Origin: Streptomyces sp. NBC_00536
Lineage (GTDB): Bacteria > Actinomycetota > Actinomycetes > Streptomycetales > Streptomycetaceae
DNA length: 64,000 bases
Reading direction: 5' to 3'
Assembly: GCF_036346295.1 (NCBI RefSeq)
Contig: NZ_CP107819.1
Location: 4,402,001-4,466,000, forward strand
Positions 51,494 through 62,516 of this stretch are shown one piece after another (within the stretch, counting starts at the first letter, position 1; each line of letters starts with the position of its first letter). The notes beneath the pieces are model-generated. The model did not search any database, had not been told where the DNA came from, and saw only the letters and a program-made list of their open reading frames with translations. The position numbers and the translations under genes were made by a program.

Positions 51494-52465
51494 TTAGACC
51501 GGGGTGGGGAGCCAGAGGTGGTGGAAGGTGAAGCGGGAGGCTTCCACCTCGTGGCGTTGGTCGGCGTGGAGGACGCCCAGGGCGTAGGCGGTGGCGGGGG
51601 CGATGCGGGGGGTGCGGGCGGCCGTCGCGGAGGCGGCCGCGGCTTCGGCCGCGTCCCGGTGCCGGTCCAGGGCTTCGCACGCCGCCGCGAGCCGGGTCAC
51701 GTCCTCGCCGAGAGCCTCCCGCGCGTAGCGGTGCACGCGCAGCAGGCGGCGTACCTCGTGCCAGGGCGCGTCCTGGTGCGAGTTGTCGATGAGCGCGTCG
51801 GCGTTGTACGGCCGGGCGGCCCGGGTCAGGGGGAGGGCCGTCACGGCAGAGGTCAGCCGGGACTCGGCCAGGGCGGCCAGGGGGACCAGGACGTCCGCGA
51901 CGGCGCCCCGCGCGGCCACCGCGTTCAGCGGGACCTCGGAGGCCAGGACGGCCACCGCGTCGGCGACCGCGTGGAAGCGGGACGACCCGAGCGCCTGGAG
52001 GGTGGCCGTGTGGGCCCTCGTACGGGCCAGGGTCAGCTGGCGTTCCAGCAGGGCGGCCGCGCGGGCCGAGCCCACGGTGAGCGCGCCCGCGCCGGACGCG
52101 CCGCGCGGCGCGGGGACCTCCGGGGCGCCCGACAGCCGGTGCAGCGCGTCCAGGAGCCGGGTCAGCCGGGCCCCGTAGGCGTGTTCGTCGGCCAGGGTCG
52201 AGGACAGCCACACCAGTTCGGTGCGCAGGCCGTCCGCCCAGGAGGTTTCGGTGACCGAGCGGAAGGTGGCCAGGGATCCCCCGATGCGGCGCGCGGCCCC
52301 CCGCAGGCCGCGCGCCGCTTCGCTTCCCCCGTCCGCGTCGGCCCCGCTCGCCTCGTGCAGGCGCAGCCCGCGCAGGAAAGCGGTGGCCTGCGAGCGCAGA
52401 TAGGCGCCGAGGACATCGCCCGCCGTCGCCGTACCCGCTGTCAGGTCATGGTTTTGCTGAGCCAC
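51494..52465 (-). CDS. CHAD-domain protein, polyphosphate-associated
   Basis: A 323-aa helical protein with conserved His/Arg-rich helices typical of CHAD domains ([50 protein letters not shown]). CHAD domains bind inorganic polyphosphate and are often encoded next to ppk. Its start overlaps the end of ppk by 20 bp, so it is probably translated with it and acts on polyphosphate granules. It corresponds to SCO4144. Confidence 0.88.
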   Translation of the reverse strand: MAQQNHDLTAGTATAGDVLGAYLRSQATAFLRGLRLHEASGADADGGSEAARGLRGAARRIGGSLATFRSVTETSWADGLRTELVWLSSTLADEHAYGARLTRLLDALHRLSGAPEVPAPRGASGAGALTVGSARAAALLERQLTLARTRAHTATLQALGSSRFHAVADAVAVLASEVPLNAVAARGAVADVLVPLAALAESRLTSAVTALPLTRAARPYNADALIDNSHQDAPWHEVRRLLRVHRYAREALGEDVTRLAAACEALDRHRDAAEAAAASATAARTPRIAPATAYALGVLHADQRHEVEASRFTFHHLWLPTPV

Positions 52466-54677
52466 GCCGGCGCCTCCGGGCGTCTATGAGCATCTCCTGT
52501 ACGTGCCGCAGCGGCTGCCCCTCGGCATCCGTGCAGTGCCGGGTCCAGTCCCCGTCCGGCCCCAGGTGCCAGGAGGAGGTGGCATCGGACATGCCGGTCT
52601 CCAGCAGCCGGTCCAGGGCCGCGCGGTGGGCCGGGTCGGTGACTCTGACCAGGGCCTCGATGCGGCGGTCGAGGTTGCGGTGCATCATGTCGGCGCTGCC
52701 GATGAACACCTCGGGTTCGCCGCCGTTGGCGAAGGCGAAGACCCGGGAGTGTTCGAGGAAGCGGCCGAGGATGGAGCGGACCCGGATGTTCTCCGAGAGC
52801 CCGGTGACGCCGGGGCGCACGGCGCAGATGCCGCGCACCCAGATGTCCACCGGTACGCCCGCCTGCGAGGCCCGGTAGAGCGCGTCGATCAGGGCCTCGT
52901 CGACGATCGAATTGAGCTTGAGCCGCACGTAGGCCGGGCGGCCCGCCTTCGCGTGGGCGGTCTCCTTGTCGATGCGGGAGACCAGGCCGTCGCGCAGCGA
53001 TTTGGGTGCGGTCAGCAGCCGGCGGTAGGTCTCGCGGCGCGAGTAGCCGGACAGCCGGTTGAAGAGGTCGGAGAGGTCCGCGCCGACCTGCGGGTCCGCG
53101 GTGAGCAGGCCGAGGTCCTCGTAGAGCCGGGCGGTCTTGGGGTGGTAGTTGCCGGTGCCGACGTGCGCGTAGCGGCGCAGCGTCTCGCCTTCCTGGCGGA
53201 CCACGAGGGAGAGCTTGCAGTGCGTCTTGAGGCCGACCAGGCCGTAGACGACGTGGCAGCCGGACTCCTCCAGCTTGCGCGCCCATTTGATGTTGGCCTG
53301 CTCGTCGAAGCGGGCCTTGATCTCGACGAGTACGAGGACCTGCTTGCCGGATTCGGCGGCGTCTATGAGGGCGTCGACGATCGGGGAGTCGCCGGAGGTC
53401 CGGTACAGCGTCTGCTTGATCGCGAGGACGTCCGGGTCGGCCGCGGCCTGCTCCAGGAAGGCCTGCACGGAGGTGGAGAACGAGTCGTACGGGTGGTGCA
53501 GGAGCACGTCGCGTTCGCGCAGGGCGGCGAAGATGTCCGGCGCCGAGGCCGATTCGACCTCGGCGAGGTCGCGGTGGGTCCCGGCGATGAACTTGGGGTA
53601 CTTCAGCTCGGGCCGGTCCAGCGAGGCCACGCCGAAGAGCCCGGTGAGGTCGAGCGGCCCGGGCAGCGGGTACACCTCGGCCGCGGAGATCTTCAGCTCC
53701 TGGACGAGCAGGTCCAGTACGCCCGCGTCGATGGACTCCTCGACCTCCAGGCGCACGGGCGGGCCGAAGCGGCGCCGCATGAGTTCCTTCTCCAGGGCCT
53801 GGAGGAGGTTCTCGGCGTCGTCCTCCTCCACTTCCAGGTCCTCGTTGCGGGTCACCCGGAACTTGTGCTGCGCGAGCACCTCCATGCCGGGGAACAGCTC
53901 CTCCAGGTGCGCGGCGATGACGTCCTCCAGCGGGACGTAGCGCTGCGGGGAGGCTTCCAGGAAGCGGGAGAGGAGCGGCGGGATCTTGACGCGCGCGAAG
54001 TGGCGGTGGCCGCTGACGGGGTTGCGGACGACGACGGCGAGGTTGAGCGAGAGCCCGGAGATGTACGGGAAGGGGTGCGCGGGGTCCACGGCCAGCGGGG
54101 TGAGCACCGGGAAGATCTGGTTGCGGAACAGGGTGAAGAGGCGCGCCTGCTCCTTCTCGGTGAGGTCGTGCCAGCGGATGAGGTGGATGCCCTCTTCGGC
54201 GAGCTGGGGGGCCACGTCCTGCTGGTAGCAGGCGGCGTGGCGGGCCATGAGTTCGCGCGAGCGGGTCCAGATGAGGTCGAGGACCTCACGGGGCTGGAGG
54301 CCGGAGGCCGAACGGGTGGCGACGCCGGTCGCGATGCGCCGTTTGAGGCCGGCCACCCGGACCATGAAGAACTCGTCGAGGTTGCTCGCGAAGATCGCGA
54401 GGAAGTTGGCGCGCTCCAGGAGCGGGGTCGCCGGGTCCTCGGCGAGTTCGAGCACCCGCTCGTTGAAGGCGAGCCAGCTGCGCTCGCGGTCGAGGAAGCG
54501 TCCGGCGGGCAGCTCGCCGTCGTCCTTGAACTCGTACGCGTCGAGATCCGCGTCGAGGTCGGGTTCGAGGTCCACGTGCGGCCGGTGCGCGGCTATGGAC
54601 CCCAGTCGTGCGTGCCGCTCGGCCTGGGAGTGCTGGACGGGGACCTCGGTGGGGCTGACGCCGGGCTTGTGGCTCAT
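52446..54677 (-). CDS. ppk: Polyphosphate kinase Ppk1
   Basis: A 743-aa RNA-degradosome-type polyphosphate kinase that makes polyphosphate from ATP reversibly. Visible parts are the N-terminal domain ([19 protein letters not shown]), the head domain, and the two phospholipase-D-like C-terminal domains. The catalytic His is in [19 protein letters not shown] and the second His in [15 protein letters not shown]. The start is at ATG 54677. The ORF continues upstream, but through an unrelated Ala/Arg-rich stretch. It is first in an operon with the CHAD gene and corresponds to SCO4145. Confidence 0.95.
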   Translation of the reverse strand: MSHKPGVSPTEVPVQHSQAERHARLGSIAAHRPHVDLEPDLDADLDAYEFKDDGELPAGRFLDRERSWLAFNERVLELAEDPATPLLERANFLAIFASNLDEFFMVRVAGLKRRIATGVATRSASGLQPREVLDLIWTRSRELMARHAACYQQDVAPQLAEEGIHLIRWHDLTEKEQARLFTLFRNQIFPVLTPLAVDPAHPFPYISGLSLNLAVVVRNPVSGHRHFARVKIPPLLSRFLEASPQRYVPLEDVIAAHLEELFPGMEVLAQHKFRVTRNEDLEVEEDDAENLLQALEKELMRRRFGPPVRLEVEESIDAGVLDLLVQELKISAAEVYPLPGPLDLTGLFGVASLDRPELKYPKFIAGTHRDLAEVESASAPDIFAALRERDVLLHHPYDSFSTSVQAFLEQAAADPDVLAIKQTLYRTSGDSPIVDALIDAAESGKQVLVLVEIKARFDEQANIKWARKLEESGCHVVYGLVGLKTHCKLSLVVRQEGETLRRYAHVGTGNYHPKTARLYEDLGLLTADPQVGADLSDLFNRLSGYSRRETYRRLLTAPKSLRDGLVSRIDKETAHAKAGRPAYVRLKLNSIVDEALIDALYRASQAGVPVDIWVRGICAVRPGVTGLSENIRVRSILGRFLEHSRVFAFANGGEPEVFIGSADMMHRNLDRRIEALVRVTDPAHRAALDRLLETGMSDATSSWHLGPDGDWTRHCTDAEGQPLRHVQEMLIDARRRRRGSAKP

Positions 54678-54773
54678 GACTCCATTCTTCCGCGCACGCG
54701 GAAGGACAGGCGCGTCGGAGGCGTCCGCGAGTGGTCGAAGTCCAGGCTGCATGAGCGGAGAGTCGCAAGCGCG

Positions 54774-54791
54774 TCTGAATGCCCGGTTAAT
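54774..54791 (-). promoter_or_regulatory. Degenerate PHO-box pair upstream of ppk
   Basis: On the coding strand, ATTAACC (complement of 54785-54791) and ATTCAGA (54774-54780) are 11 bp apart, like weak PHO-box repeats. PhoP control of ppk is known in Streptomyces, but these matches are imperfect. Confidence 0.4.
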
Positions 54792-54858
54792 GGCGTGTGG
54801 CATCCAGGGTGCGGCTGGTGGCAAAGGTGGTACCGGGCGCCCGGGACGCGCGCGGGCG

Positions 54859-54900
54859 CGCCCCGGGACGGCTCCGCGGCCGCCCCGGGACGGCTCCGCG
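54859..54900. repeat. Two 22-bp tandem units downstream of mshD
   Basis: The unit CGCCCCGGGACGGCTCCGCG occurs at 54859 and 54881. Each can fold on itself, so the pair may serve as the mshD transcript end. Confidence 0.6.
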
Positions 54901-54906
54901 GGCCGG

Positions 54907-55836
54907 TCAGCTCTCGGTGCGGTACATCAGGTCCACCTCGTGGGTGGCGAAGCCGAGGCCCTCGTAGACGGCGAGGGCCGCCGGGTTGTCGGCGTCCACG
55001 TAGAGCATGGCGGTGGGGAGTCCGGACGCGGCCAGATGGCGCAGTCCGATGGCGGTGAGCGCCTTGCCGAGGCCGCCGCCCTGGGCGCCGGGCCGGACGC
55101 CGAGGACGTACACCTCGCCGAGCTGCTGCTCGGCGTGGATCTTGGTCCAGTGGAAGCCGACGAGCTGCCCGTCGCGTTCGGCGAGGAAGAAGCCCTTCGG
55201 GTCGAACCAGGGCTGCGCGATCCGGTCGTCGAGGTCCCGCTGGACCAGCGAGCCCTGCTCCGGGTGGTGGGCGAAGGCCGCCGCGTTCGCCGCGAGCCAG
55301 GCCGCGTCGTCGGCGCCGGGCACGAAGGTGCGTACGGTCACCCCCGCGGGCAGGACCGGCTCGGGCAGCGGGGCCGCATCCGGGCCGAGCGGGCGGCGGA
55401 GCTGGCGCAGCTCGCGGAAGAGGGTCAGGCCGAGGACCTGGGCGAGGTGGCGGGCGGCGGAGCGGCCGCCGTGCGCCCACACCCGGATCCGCTTGCCGGA
55501 GGCGGCGAGCAGGGCCTGGCCCAGCGCCCGGCCGTGGCCGCGGCCGCGCAGCGCGGGGTGCACGAGGAGTTCGGCGGCGGGCGCCTCCACCGGGTCGGTG
55601 TCCTCCAGTTGCGCGTATCCGGTCAGCCGCCCGTCCGCGGTGAGCAGCAGGTGCCGGATCCCGGCGCGGCGGCCGCCGCGCAGCTGGAGCCGTCCCTGCT
55701 CGGACACGGCGGTGGTGCCGTCCGTACGGGCTGCGTCCTCGATCAGCGCAAGTACGGCGTCGGCCTGTTCCTCCGTCAGTTCGTCGAGGGTCTCAATCTG
55801 CCGTCCCGGCTCCAGGGCCGCTGCTGCGTCAGTCAT
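54907..55836 (-). CDS. mshD: Mycothiol synthase MshD
   Basis: A 309-aa protein with two tandem GNAT domains. The first has [20 protein letters not shown]. The second has the active acetyl-CoA site [20 protein letters not shown], then [20 protein letters not shown]. It acetylates the cysteinyl amine in the last step of mycothiol synthesis, the main thiol of actinobacteria. It is divergent from the 5'-nucleotidase gene. Confidence 0.95.
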   Translation of the reverse strand: MTDAAAALEPGRQIETLDELTEEQADAVLALIEDAARTDGTTAVSEQGRLQLRGGRRAGIRHLLLTADGRLTGYAQLEDTDPVEAPAAELLVHPALRGRGHGRALGQALLAASGKRIRVWAHGGRSAARHLAQVLGLTLFRELRQLRRPLGPDAAPLPEPVLPAGVTVRTFVPGADDAAWLAANAAAFAHHPEQGSLVQRDLDDRIAQPWFDPKGFFLAERDGQLVGFHWTKIHAEQQLGEVYVLGVRPGAQGGGLGKALTAIGLRHLAASGLPTAMLYVDADNPAALAVYEGLGFATHEVDLMYRTES

Positions 55837-55989
55837 GCGACGAGACTACGAGGTCCGGGTGAGCGAAAGCACACGCGGAACGCCTGCGCGTAACCGGCTC
55901 GAAACCCGTTACCCCCTGTCGTGCTACGCGCGTTGACCATAGGCTGCGGCCGACCTCCCAGTTCACATCGCTGTCCAAAAGGGGACTAC

Positions 55990-57807
55990 ATGTCAGCGAC
56001 GCCACAACGGCACCGCCGAGCCCGCCGGTTGACCTTCGCCGCCCTCGCCCTCACCGCGGGGGCGGGTGCCATGGTCGCCGCCGCCCTCCCGGCCGGGGCC
56101 GCCAGTGGCCACGGTGCCGGCCCGGGCCGGACCGTCGACGTGCAGATGCTGTCCTTCAACGACTTCCACGGCACGCTGGAGCCCCCGCAGGGCTCCTCGG
56201 GCAACGTGAGCGAGCGTCAGGCGGACGGCAGCACCAAGGCCATACCGGCGGGCGGTGTCGAGTACCTCGCCACCAGCCTGCGCGAGGCCCGCAAGGGGCA
56301 CGAGTACTCCGTCACCGCCGCCGCCGGTGACATGATCGGCGCGAGCCCGCTGCTGTCGGGGCTCTTCCACGACGAGCCGACCATCGAAGCGATGAACAAG
56401 CTCGGCCTGGACGTCACCAGCGTCGGCAACCACGAGTTCGACGAGGGCAAGACCGAGCTGCGCCGCATGGCGTACGGCGGCTGCCACCCGGTCGACGGCT
56501 GCTACGAGCAGGGCAAGGAATTCACGGGCGCCGAGTTCAAGTACCTCGCGGCGAACGTGACGGACGAGAAGACCAAGCGTCCGCTGATGTCTCCCACCTT
56601 CATCTGGAAGAAGGGGGACGTGAAGATCGGTTTCATCGGCGTCACCCTGGAGGGCACCCCGGACGTCGTGACGGCCGATGGGGTCAAGGGCCTCAAGTTC
56701 GGTGACGAGGTCGAGACGATCAACAAGTACGCCGACGAGCTGAACAAGCAGGGCGTCAAGTCGATCGTCGCGCTGATCCACGAGGGCGGCCTGCCCGCTA
56801 GCGGCGCCTACAACTACGACTGCAACACCCCGGGCGCGGGCGCGGGCATCTCGGGCGCGATCGTGGACATCGCCAAGAACGTGGACCCGAAGGTCGACGC
56901 CCTGGTGACCGGCCACACGCACCAGGCGTACGCGTGCAACATCCCCGACCCGGCGGGCAACCCGCGCATGGTCACCTCGGCCGCCTCCTACGGCCGCGTG
57001 TTCACGGACACCACGCTGACCTACGACCGGCAGACCAAGGACATCGTCCGTACGCCGCTCCTCGCGCCCAAGCCGGTCAACAAGATCGTCTCCCGCGACC
57101 AGGCCAAGGCCGCGGACATGAGCGAGCTGATCCAGCGCTGGAACACCCTCGCGGCGCCGATCGCCGGCCGCCCGCAGGGCTTCATCTCGGCGGACATCGC
57201 GGGCCGCGGCTCGGAGAAGTTCGAGAAGCCGCTCGGTGACGTGATCGCCGACGCGCAGCTGGAGGCGCTGGCCCCGGCCGACAAGGGCGGTGCGCAGCTG
57301 GCCATCATGAACCCGGGCGGCATCCGCGCGGACCTGGCCTACAAGGCTTCGGGCGCCGAGGGCGACGGGGTGGTGACGTACGGCGAGTCGTACACCGTGC
57401 AGCCCTTCACCAACATGATGAACGTCGTGGACCTGACCGGCGCGCAGCTCATCACCGCGCTCCAGCAGCAGGTCAGCGGTCCGGTGAACGGCCCGAACCC
57501 GAAGATCCTGCAGATCTCCAAGGGGCTGACCTACACCCTCGACACGACGAAGACGGGCGCGGACCGGATCGTCGTGGACTCGGTCAAGCTGAACGGCGCG
57601 GCCATCGACCCGGCCAAGACCTACCGGGTCGCGATGAACGAGTTCCTCGCGGGCGGCGGTGACGGCTTCACCGTCCTGAAGGAGCACAAGAACAAGCTGG
57701 TGGGCGCGTCCGACCTGGACTGCTTCAACGCCTACCTGGCGAACCACTCCTCGGCGACGGCTCCGCTGGCGCCGCCGGTGGCGGACCGGATCACGGTCGT
57801 CCAGTAG
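55990..57807 (+). CDS. Secreted bifunctional metallophosphatase/5'-nucleotidase
   Basis: A 605-aa protein with a signal peptide (RRLTFAALALTAGAGAMVAA, then an Ala-rich cleavage region). The N-terminal calcineurin-like domain has the metal motifs LSFNDFHGTLEP, SVGNHEFDEG and VTGHTHQAYAC, and the C-terminal nucleotidase domain has NPGGIRADL, YGESYTVQPFTNMM and FLAGGGDGFTVL. It releases phosphate from extracellular nucleotides. The ATG at 55990 follows AAAAGGGG. This is consistent with a Pho-regulated scavenger, although no clear PHO box was found. It corresponds to SCO4152. Confidence 0.92.
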   Translation: MSATPQRHRRARRLTFAALALTAGAGAMVAAALPAGAASGHGAGPGRTVDVQMLSFNDFHGTLEPPQGSSGNVSERQADGSTKAIPAGGVEYLATSLREARKGHEYSVTAAAGDMIGASPLLSGLFHDEPTIEAMNKLGLDVTSVGNHEFDEGKTELRRMAYGGCHPVDGCYEQGKEFTGAEFKYLAANVTDEKTKRPLMSPTFIWKKGDVKIGFIGVTLEGTPDVVTADGVKGLKFGDEVETINKYADELNKQGVKSIVALIHEGGLPASGAYNYDCNTPGAGAGISGAIVDIAKNVDPKVDALVTGHTHQAYACNIPDPAGNPRMVTSAASYGRVFTDTTLTYDRQTKDIVRTPLLAPKPVNKIVSRDQAKAADMSELIQRWNTLAAPIAGRPQGFISADIAGRGSEKFEKPLGDVIADAQLEALAPADKGGAQLAIMNPGGIRADLAYKASGAEGDGVVTYGESYTVQPFTNMMNVVDLTGAQLITALQQQVSGPVNGPNPKILQISKGLTYTLDTTKTGADRIVVDSVKLNGAAIDPAKTYRVAMNEFLAGGGDGFTVLKEHKNKLVGASDLDCFNAYLANHSSATAPLAPPVADRITVVQ

Positions 57808-57956
57808 CGGGTGTGAGCAACTGAGAGGGGGCGGTGGGCCGTTGGTCCGCCGCCCCTTCCGTGTGTCCGGGCCCCTTTGGTGCCTACCCGTGGGTAGTAA
57901 TGCCAGGCTCCGCAGGCCATAATCCGGGCCACCACTGGGTCGGCGAAGGGGCGGGC

Positions 57957-58868
57957 ATGGGCATGAGCGAGGGATGGGCAATGGACCGGCGGGGGTTCCT
58001 GGCCGGGGCGGCCGCGGTGGCGGCGGGCGTGGCGGTCACCGGCCTGAGCGCGCCGACGGCCTCGGCGAAGACGCTCGGTGCGCTCGGGACGCAGGACTGG
58101 ATGGCCGGGGTCCCCGACTCCACCCCCTTCCAGCGGATGACGATCCCCGGCACCCACGACTCGGGCGCCCGCCAGGGCGGCCTGTACGTCGCCTGCCAGA
58201 ACACCTCCATAGCCGAGCAGCTCGACTCCGGGATCCGCTTCCTCGACGTGCGCTGCCGGGTCACCGGCGGCTCCTTCGCGATCCACCACGCCGCGTACTT
58301 CCAGAACCTGATGTTCGGGGACGTGCTCGTGGCCTGCTGGAACTTCCTGGCCGCGCACCCCAGCGAGACCGTGCTGATGCGCGTCAAGCAGGAGTACTCC
58401 GAGGAGAGCGACGCAACCTTCCGCGCCGTCTTCGACGACTACCTCGACCACCGCGGCTGGCGGCCGCTGTTCCGGATCGCCGACGCGCTGCCCGGCTCGC
58501 TCGGCCAGGCCCGCGGCAAGGTGGTCCTGCTCGCCGACAACGGCGGGCTGCCGGGCCTGCGCTACGGGGACGGGTCGGTCTTCGACATCCAGGACGACTA
58601 CATGGCCGAGCCCTTCGCCAAGCGCGGCAAGATCGAGGCCCAGTTCCGCAAGTCCGTCCAGCAGCCCGGCAGGTTCTTCATGAACTACACGAGCACGGCG
58701 GCGGCCCTCCCGCCCCGCTGGAACTCCGACCGGCTCAACCCGCAGGTGCAGTCCTTCGTGGACGGCGGCGAGCTGGTCGGCCGGACCGGGCTGGGGATCG
58801 TCCCGATGGACTTCCCCAACACCCGCTCCGGACTGGTCGGTTCACTGATCCGTCACAATCCCGCCTGA
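57957..58868 (+). CDS. Tat-exported phosphatidylinositol-specific phospholipase C-like protein
   Basis: A ~303-aa protein with a twin-arginine signal (MDRRGFLAGAAAVAAGVAV) and a PI-PLC X domain. The domain has the catalytic His in MTIPGTHDSGA, IRFLDVRCR and IHHAAYFQN, and the barrel continues to a C-terminal [11 protein letters not shown]. It would cleave phosphatidylinositol or glycosyl-PI outside the cell. GTG/ATG choices cluster at 57957, 57963 and 57981; 57957 has GAAGGGG 7 bp upstream. The last 27 bp overlap the convergent histidine-kinase gene. Confidence 0.88.
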   Translation: MGMSEGWAMDRRGFLAGAAAVAAGVAVTGLSAPTASAKTLGALGTQDWMAGVPDSTPFQRMTIPGTHDSGARQGGLYVACQNTSIAEQLDSGIRFLDVRCRVTGGSFAIHHAAYFQNLMFGDVLVACWNFLAAHPSETVLMRVKQEYSEESDATFRAVFDDYLDHRGWRPLFRIADALPGSLGQARGKVVLLADNGGLPGLRYGDGSVFDIQDDYMAEPFAKRGKIEAQFRKSVQQPGRFFMNYTSTAAALPPRWNSDRLNPQVQSFVDGGELVGRTGLGIVPMDFPNTRSGLVGSLIRHNPA

Positions 58869-60329
58869 GCCGCTCCCGTCGCGAGGGGCGTACGGGTCCT
58901 CCTCGTCCGAGGGGAACCGCGGCGGCGGGGCCGGCGCGCCCGGGAAGCGCAGCACCGCTTCGGCGCCCGGCCCGCCGCCGGGCGCCGCCCGCAGCTCGGC
59001 GGTGCCGCCGGTGCGCTGCACCGTACGGGCCACGATGGACAGGCCCAGTCCGCTGCCGGGCAGGGCCCGGGCCGACGGGGAGCGCCAGAAGCGGTCGAAG
59101 ACGTGCGGGAGGTCCTCGGCGGGGATGCCGGGCCCGTGGTCCCGCACGGTCAGCTCGCCGCCGCGCAGCGCGATCTCGACCGCGCCGCCGGGCGGGCTGA
59201 ACTTCACCGCGTTGTCCAGGATGTTGACCAGGGCCCGCTCCAGGGCGGGGGCTTCGCCGCGGACGTACCAGGGCTCCAGCTCGGCCGTGAAGGTCAGCTC
59301 GGGGCCGCGCAGCCGGGCCCGGGACAGGGCGCTGCCCGCGATCTCGTGCAGGGCGACGACCTGGAGCGGGCCGGGCGCCGCCGCGTCGGGGCGGGAGAGT
59401 TCCTGGAGGTCGCCGATGAGGGAGGCCAGCTCGGTCATCTGGGCCTTGACCGAGGCGAGCAGCTCCTTGCGGTCCTGCGGCGGGATGGCCCGGCCGGTGT
59501 CCTCGCTGCGGGCCAGCAGCTCGATGTTCGTGCGCAGCGAGGTGAGCGGGGTTCGCAGCTCGTGGCCCGCGTCGGCGATCAGCTGGGCCTGCCGGTCGCG
59601 GGAGGAGGCGAGCGCGCTGGTCATCGAGTTGAAGGAGCGCGAGAGCCGGGCGATCTCGTCGTCCCCGGTGTCGGGGATGCGGACGGTGAGGTCCTCGGTG
59701 TGGGCGATGTGCTCGACCACGCCGGTCAGTTCGTCGACGGGCCGCAGGCCGGTACGGGCCACCCACAGCCCGGCCGCGCCCGCGCCGACCACGCCGACCC
59801 CGGCGACCAGCAGCAGCACCCAGGCCAGGGTGGACAGCGGCTTGTCGATGTCGGAGAGCGGTTTGGCGATGGAGACGGCGAAGGCGGCTCCGCCGGGGTT
59901 GCCCTGGATCGTGTAGACGCGCATGTCCACGCCGTCCGGGGTCGTCACGTCGTGCAGGATCGGCCGGGCCCCCGCGTCGCCCGCGACCGCACGGTCGTCC
60001 TTGGTGACGGGGAGGTTGCCCAGTCCGCCCAGCCAGCACCGGGTGCCGTCGGCGAGGACGATCTGCACGGTCGCGTTCAGGTTCCCCGCGATCTGCTGCG
60101 TGGGCTCGGGCGGCCGCACCACGCAGCTGCCCTCCCGGAAGGACCTGAGCACCTGTCCGCTGACGTTCGTGGACATCAGGGAGCGGTCGAGCTGGTCGGT
60201 GAGCTGGGCGCGGACCATGATCCAGGACACGCCCGCGACCGCCGCCACGGCCAGGGCCACGGCGACGGCGACGAGCAGGGCCAGCCGCGAACGCAGCGGC
60301 AGCCCGCGGAATTTGGCGGCCGGGCTCAT
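58842..60329 (-). CDS. Sensor histidine kinase, MprB-like
   Basis: A 495-aa protein. Membrane helix 1 is near residues 15-37, followed by an external sensor of ~125 residues, helix 2 near 167-190 and HAMP. HisKA has the phospho-acceptor in [11 protein letters not shown] (His256). The ATPase domain has the N-box [16 protein letters not shown] and GSGLGLSIV. Its start overlaps the regulator stop by 4 bp (ATGA). Domain order and neighbours resemble MprB of mycobacteria, which senses envelope stress; the signal here is unknown. It corresponds to SCO4155. Confidence 0.92.
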   Translation of the reverse strand: MSPAAKFRGLPLRSRLALLVAVAVALAVAAVAGVSWIMVRAQLTDQLDRSLMSTNVSGQVLRSFREGSCVVRPPEPTQQIAGNLNATVQIVLADGTRCWLGGLGNLPVTKDDRAVAGDAGARPILHDVTTPDGVDMRVYTIQGNPGGAAFAVSIAKPLSDIDKPLSTLAWVLLLVAGVGVVGAGAAGLWVARTGLRPVDELTGVVEHIAHTEDLTVRIPDTGDDEIARLSRSFNSMTSALASSRDRQAQLIADAGHELRTPLTSLRTNIELLARSEDTGRAIPPQDRKELLASVKAQMTELASLIGDLQELSRPDAAAPGPLQVVALHEIAGSALSRARLRGPELTFTAELEPWYVRGEAPALERALVNILDNAVKFSPPGGAVEIALRGGELTVRDHGPGIPAEDLPHVFDRFWRSPSARALPGSGLGLSIVARTVQRTGGTAELRAAPGGGPGAEAVLRFPGAPAPPPRFPSDEEDPYAPRDGSGSGGIVTDQ

Positions 60330-61069
60330 TCGGGCCCGCCGCTGTCACCGGAGACGGTGGCGCGCAGGACGTAGCCGACCCCGCGGACGGTGTGCACGAG
60401 GCGGGGCTCGCCGCCCGCCTCGGTCTTGCGGCGCAGGTACATCACGTACACGTCCAGCGAGTTGGAGCTGGGTTCGAAGTCGAAGCCCCAGACGGCCTTG
60501 AGGATCTGCTCGCGGGTGAGGACCTGGCGCGGGTGCGCGAGGAACATCTCCAGCAGGGTGAACTCGGTGCGGGTCAGCTCGACGGCCCGCCCGGCCCGGG
60601 TCACCTCGCGGGTGGCCAGGTCCATGCGCAGGTCGCCGAAGGTCAGTACGTCCTCGGCGGCGTCCGCGGAGCCCGCGGGGGCGGCGTACGAGCTGCGCCG
60701 CAGCAGGGCGCGGACCCGGGCGAACAGCTCGTCCAGCTCGAACGGCTTGACGAGGTAGTCGTCGGCGCCCGCGTCGAGGCCGGTGACGCGGTCGCCGACG
60801 GTGTCGCGGGCGGTCAGCATCAGGATCGGGGTGACGGATCCGGCGGCGCGCAGCCGCCGGGCCGCCGTCAGGCCGTCCATCCGGGGCATCTGGATGTCCA
60901 GGACGATCAGGTCCGGGGCGTAGGCGGCGGCCTTGTCGAGGGCATCGAGGCCGTCGACGGCGGTCTCGGTGCCGTATCCCTCGAAGGCGAGGCTGCGGCG
61001 CAGGGCCTCGCGGACGGCCGGTTCGTCGTCCACGACGAGTACGCGCGCTTCGCCTTCGGCGGGATTCAT
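60326..61069 (-). CDS. OmpR-family response regulator, MprA-like
   Basis: A 247-aa protein. The receiver has its phospho-acceptor Asp58 ([13 protein letters not shown]), an acidic pocket VVDDE and the invariant Lys in DYLVKPFE (K108). The C-terminal winged helix has [20 protein letters not shown], then [10 protein letters not shown]. It is paired with the overlapping kinase gene. A serine protease gene lies 89 bp upstream on the same strand, as in mprAB-pepD neighbourhoods. It corresponds to SCO4156. Confidence 0.94.
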   Translation of the reverse strand: MNPAEGEARVLVVDDEPAVREALRRSLAFEGYGTETAVDGLDALDKAAAYAPDLIVLDIQMPRMDGLTAARRLRAAGSVTPILMLTARDTVGDRVTGLDAGADDYLVKPFELDELFARVRALLRRSSYAAPAGSADAAEDVLTFGDLRMDLATREVTRAGRAVELTRTEFTLLEMFLAHPRQVLTREQILKAVWGFDFEPSSNSLDVYVMYLRRKTEAGGEPRLVHTVRGVGYVLRATVSGDSGGPE

Positions 61070-61158
61070 CGTTGGTTCCCCAAGTCTCGGGTCGGTGGGA
61101 CGGCGGCCTGCTGTCCGATCGTGTTCCAGCCTGCCACGGTGGGCGGCGCCGACCGGGG

Positions 61159-62379
61159 TCAGTAGGAGGTGCCGAAGCCGTTTCCGGTGCCGCTGCTGTT
61201 CCCGCCGTTGCCGCTGTCGCCGCCCCCGGCGCCGCCCTTGCGCAGGGAGTCGAGGTCGCCCTTGATGGTGTTGACCGGGATGGCGAAGCCGAGGCCGACG
61301 CTGCCCGCGCCGGAGCTGTCGCTGGAGGGGGAGTAGATCGCGGAGGGCATCCCGACGATCTCGCCGTTCATGTTGACGAGCGCGCCGCCGGAGTTGCCGG
61401 GGTTGAGGGAGGCGTCCGTCTGGATGGCCTTGTACGAGGTGGTGTTCTGGCCGGTGTTGCCGTTGAACTGGCGGCCGTCGTAGGAGAACGGCCAGCCGCC
61501 GCCGCCCCCGCCCTGCTGCTGTCGCTGGTTCTGCGGGGACTGCTGCTCCGACTTGGGCACGTTCACGTCGCGGTTCAGGGCCGAGACGATGCCGCTGGTG
61601 ACGGTGCCGGTGAGGCGGTCCGGGGAGCCGATGGCGACGACCTGGTCGCCGACCTTGAGGTTGTCGGAGTTGCCGAACTTGGCCGCCTTGAGGCCGCTCG
61701 CGCCCTCCAGCTTGATCAGGGCGAGGTCCTTGTCGGGGTCGGTGCCGACGACCTTCGCCTTGTACTTCTTGCCGTCGCTCATCGTCACCTGGACCTCGGT
61801 GGCGCCGCTGACGACGTGGTTGTTGGTGACGATCTCGCCGTCGGAGGTGACGACGATGCCGGAGCCGGTGCCCTGGCCCGCGGCGGTCGTCGTGTCGATC
61901 CGTACGACGGAGGGGCTGACCTGCTCGGCGACGCCGGAGACGGTGCCGATGTTGGACTGCGAGACGTTGGAGCCGGTGACGCCGCCGTCACTGCCGCCGC
62001 GGTGGCTGAGGTACTGCTGGATCCCGGCGGAGGTGCCGCCGCCGATGATGGCCGCCGCGATGGCGACGGCGGCGATCAGGGCGAAGGAACGCCGGGGGCG
62101 GGCGTGCCCGGCCGAGGGGGCGGTCGCTCCGTGGACGTCCCCGGGGACCGGGGGCTGCGGCTGGTGCGCCTCGAACCAGCCGGGGGCGGGGGCCGCGTAC
62201 GGCGCTCCGGGCGTGGTCGGGGGGTGGACGGGCGGCGGCGGGTACGCACCGGCCCCGCCGGTGGCCCGGGCGTCGTGCGCCAGTCGGTCGTGACCCTGCT
62301 GCCAGGCCTCGCCGAAGGGCGCGTCCTGGTGGGGGCCGTTCTCCTGCGGGTCGCCTTCGCGGCGGAAGCTGTCGGTCAT
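61159..62379 (-). CDS. Membrane-anchored HtrA-like serine protease without a PDZ domain
   Basis: A 406-aa protein. It has a cytoplasmic Pro/His-rich N-terminus of ~95 residues, one membrane helix ([20 protein letters not shown]) and an external trypsin-like domain with a complete triad: His in [11 protein letters not shown], Asp in [11 protein letters not shown] and Ser in [11 protein letters not shown]. The protein ends in a Gly/Ser-rich tail instead of the PDZ domain of most HtrA enzymes. It probably handles misfolded or regulatory envelope proteins and may be a target of the adjacent two-component system. It corresponds to SCO4157. Confidence 0.9.
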   Translation of the reverse strand: MTDSFRREGDPQENGPHQDAPFGEAWQQGHDRLAHDARATGGAGAYPPPPVHPPTTPGAPYAAPAPGWFEAHQPQPPVPGDVHGATAPSAGHARPRRSFALIAAVAIAAAIIGGGTSAGIQQYLSHRGGSDGGVTGSNVSQSNIGTVSGVAEQVSPSVVRIDTTTAAGQGTGSGIVVTSDGEIVTNNHVVSGATEVQVTMSDGKKYKAKVVGTDPDKDLALIKLEGASGLKAAKFGNSDNLKVGDQVVAIGSPDRLTGTVTSGIVSALNRDVNVPKSEQQSPQNQRQQQGGGGGGWPFSYDGRQFNGNTGQNTTSYKAIQTDASLNPGNSGGALVNMNGEIVGMPSAIYSPSSDSSGAGSVGLGFAIPVNTIKGDLDSLRKGGAGGGDSGNGGNSSGTGNGFGTSY

Positions 62380-62462
62380 GGGTATGACTCTGGGCCGGGA
62401 TCATGAGAGCTTCCTGAGTCCCCGCTGAGAAGCCCGACAGAACCGCGTATGCCCGATATAAG

Positions 62463-62499
62463 GCCCGGGACGGAAGCCCGGGACGGAAGCCCGGGACGA
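62463..62499. repeat. Three-copy 13-bp tandem repeat
   Basis: GCCCGGGACGGAA occurs at 62463 and 62476, and partially at 62489, in the spacer after the lacI-type gene. Each contains the CCCGGG palindrome. Confidence 0.7.
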
Positions 62500-62516
62500 G
62501 GCGCCGGGCGGGCGGA

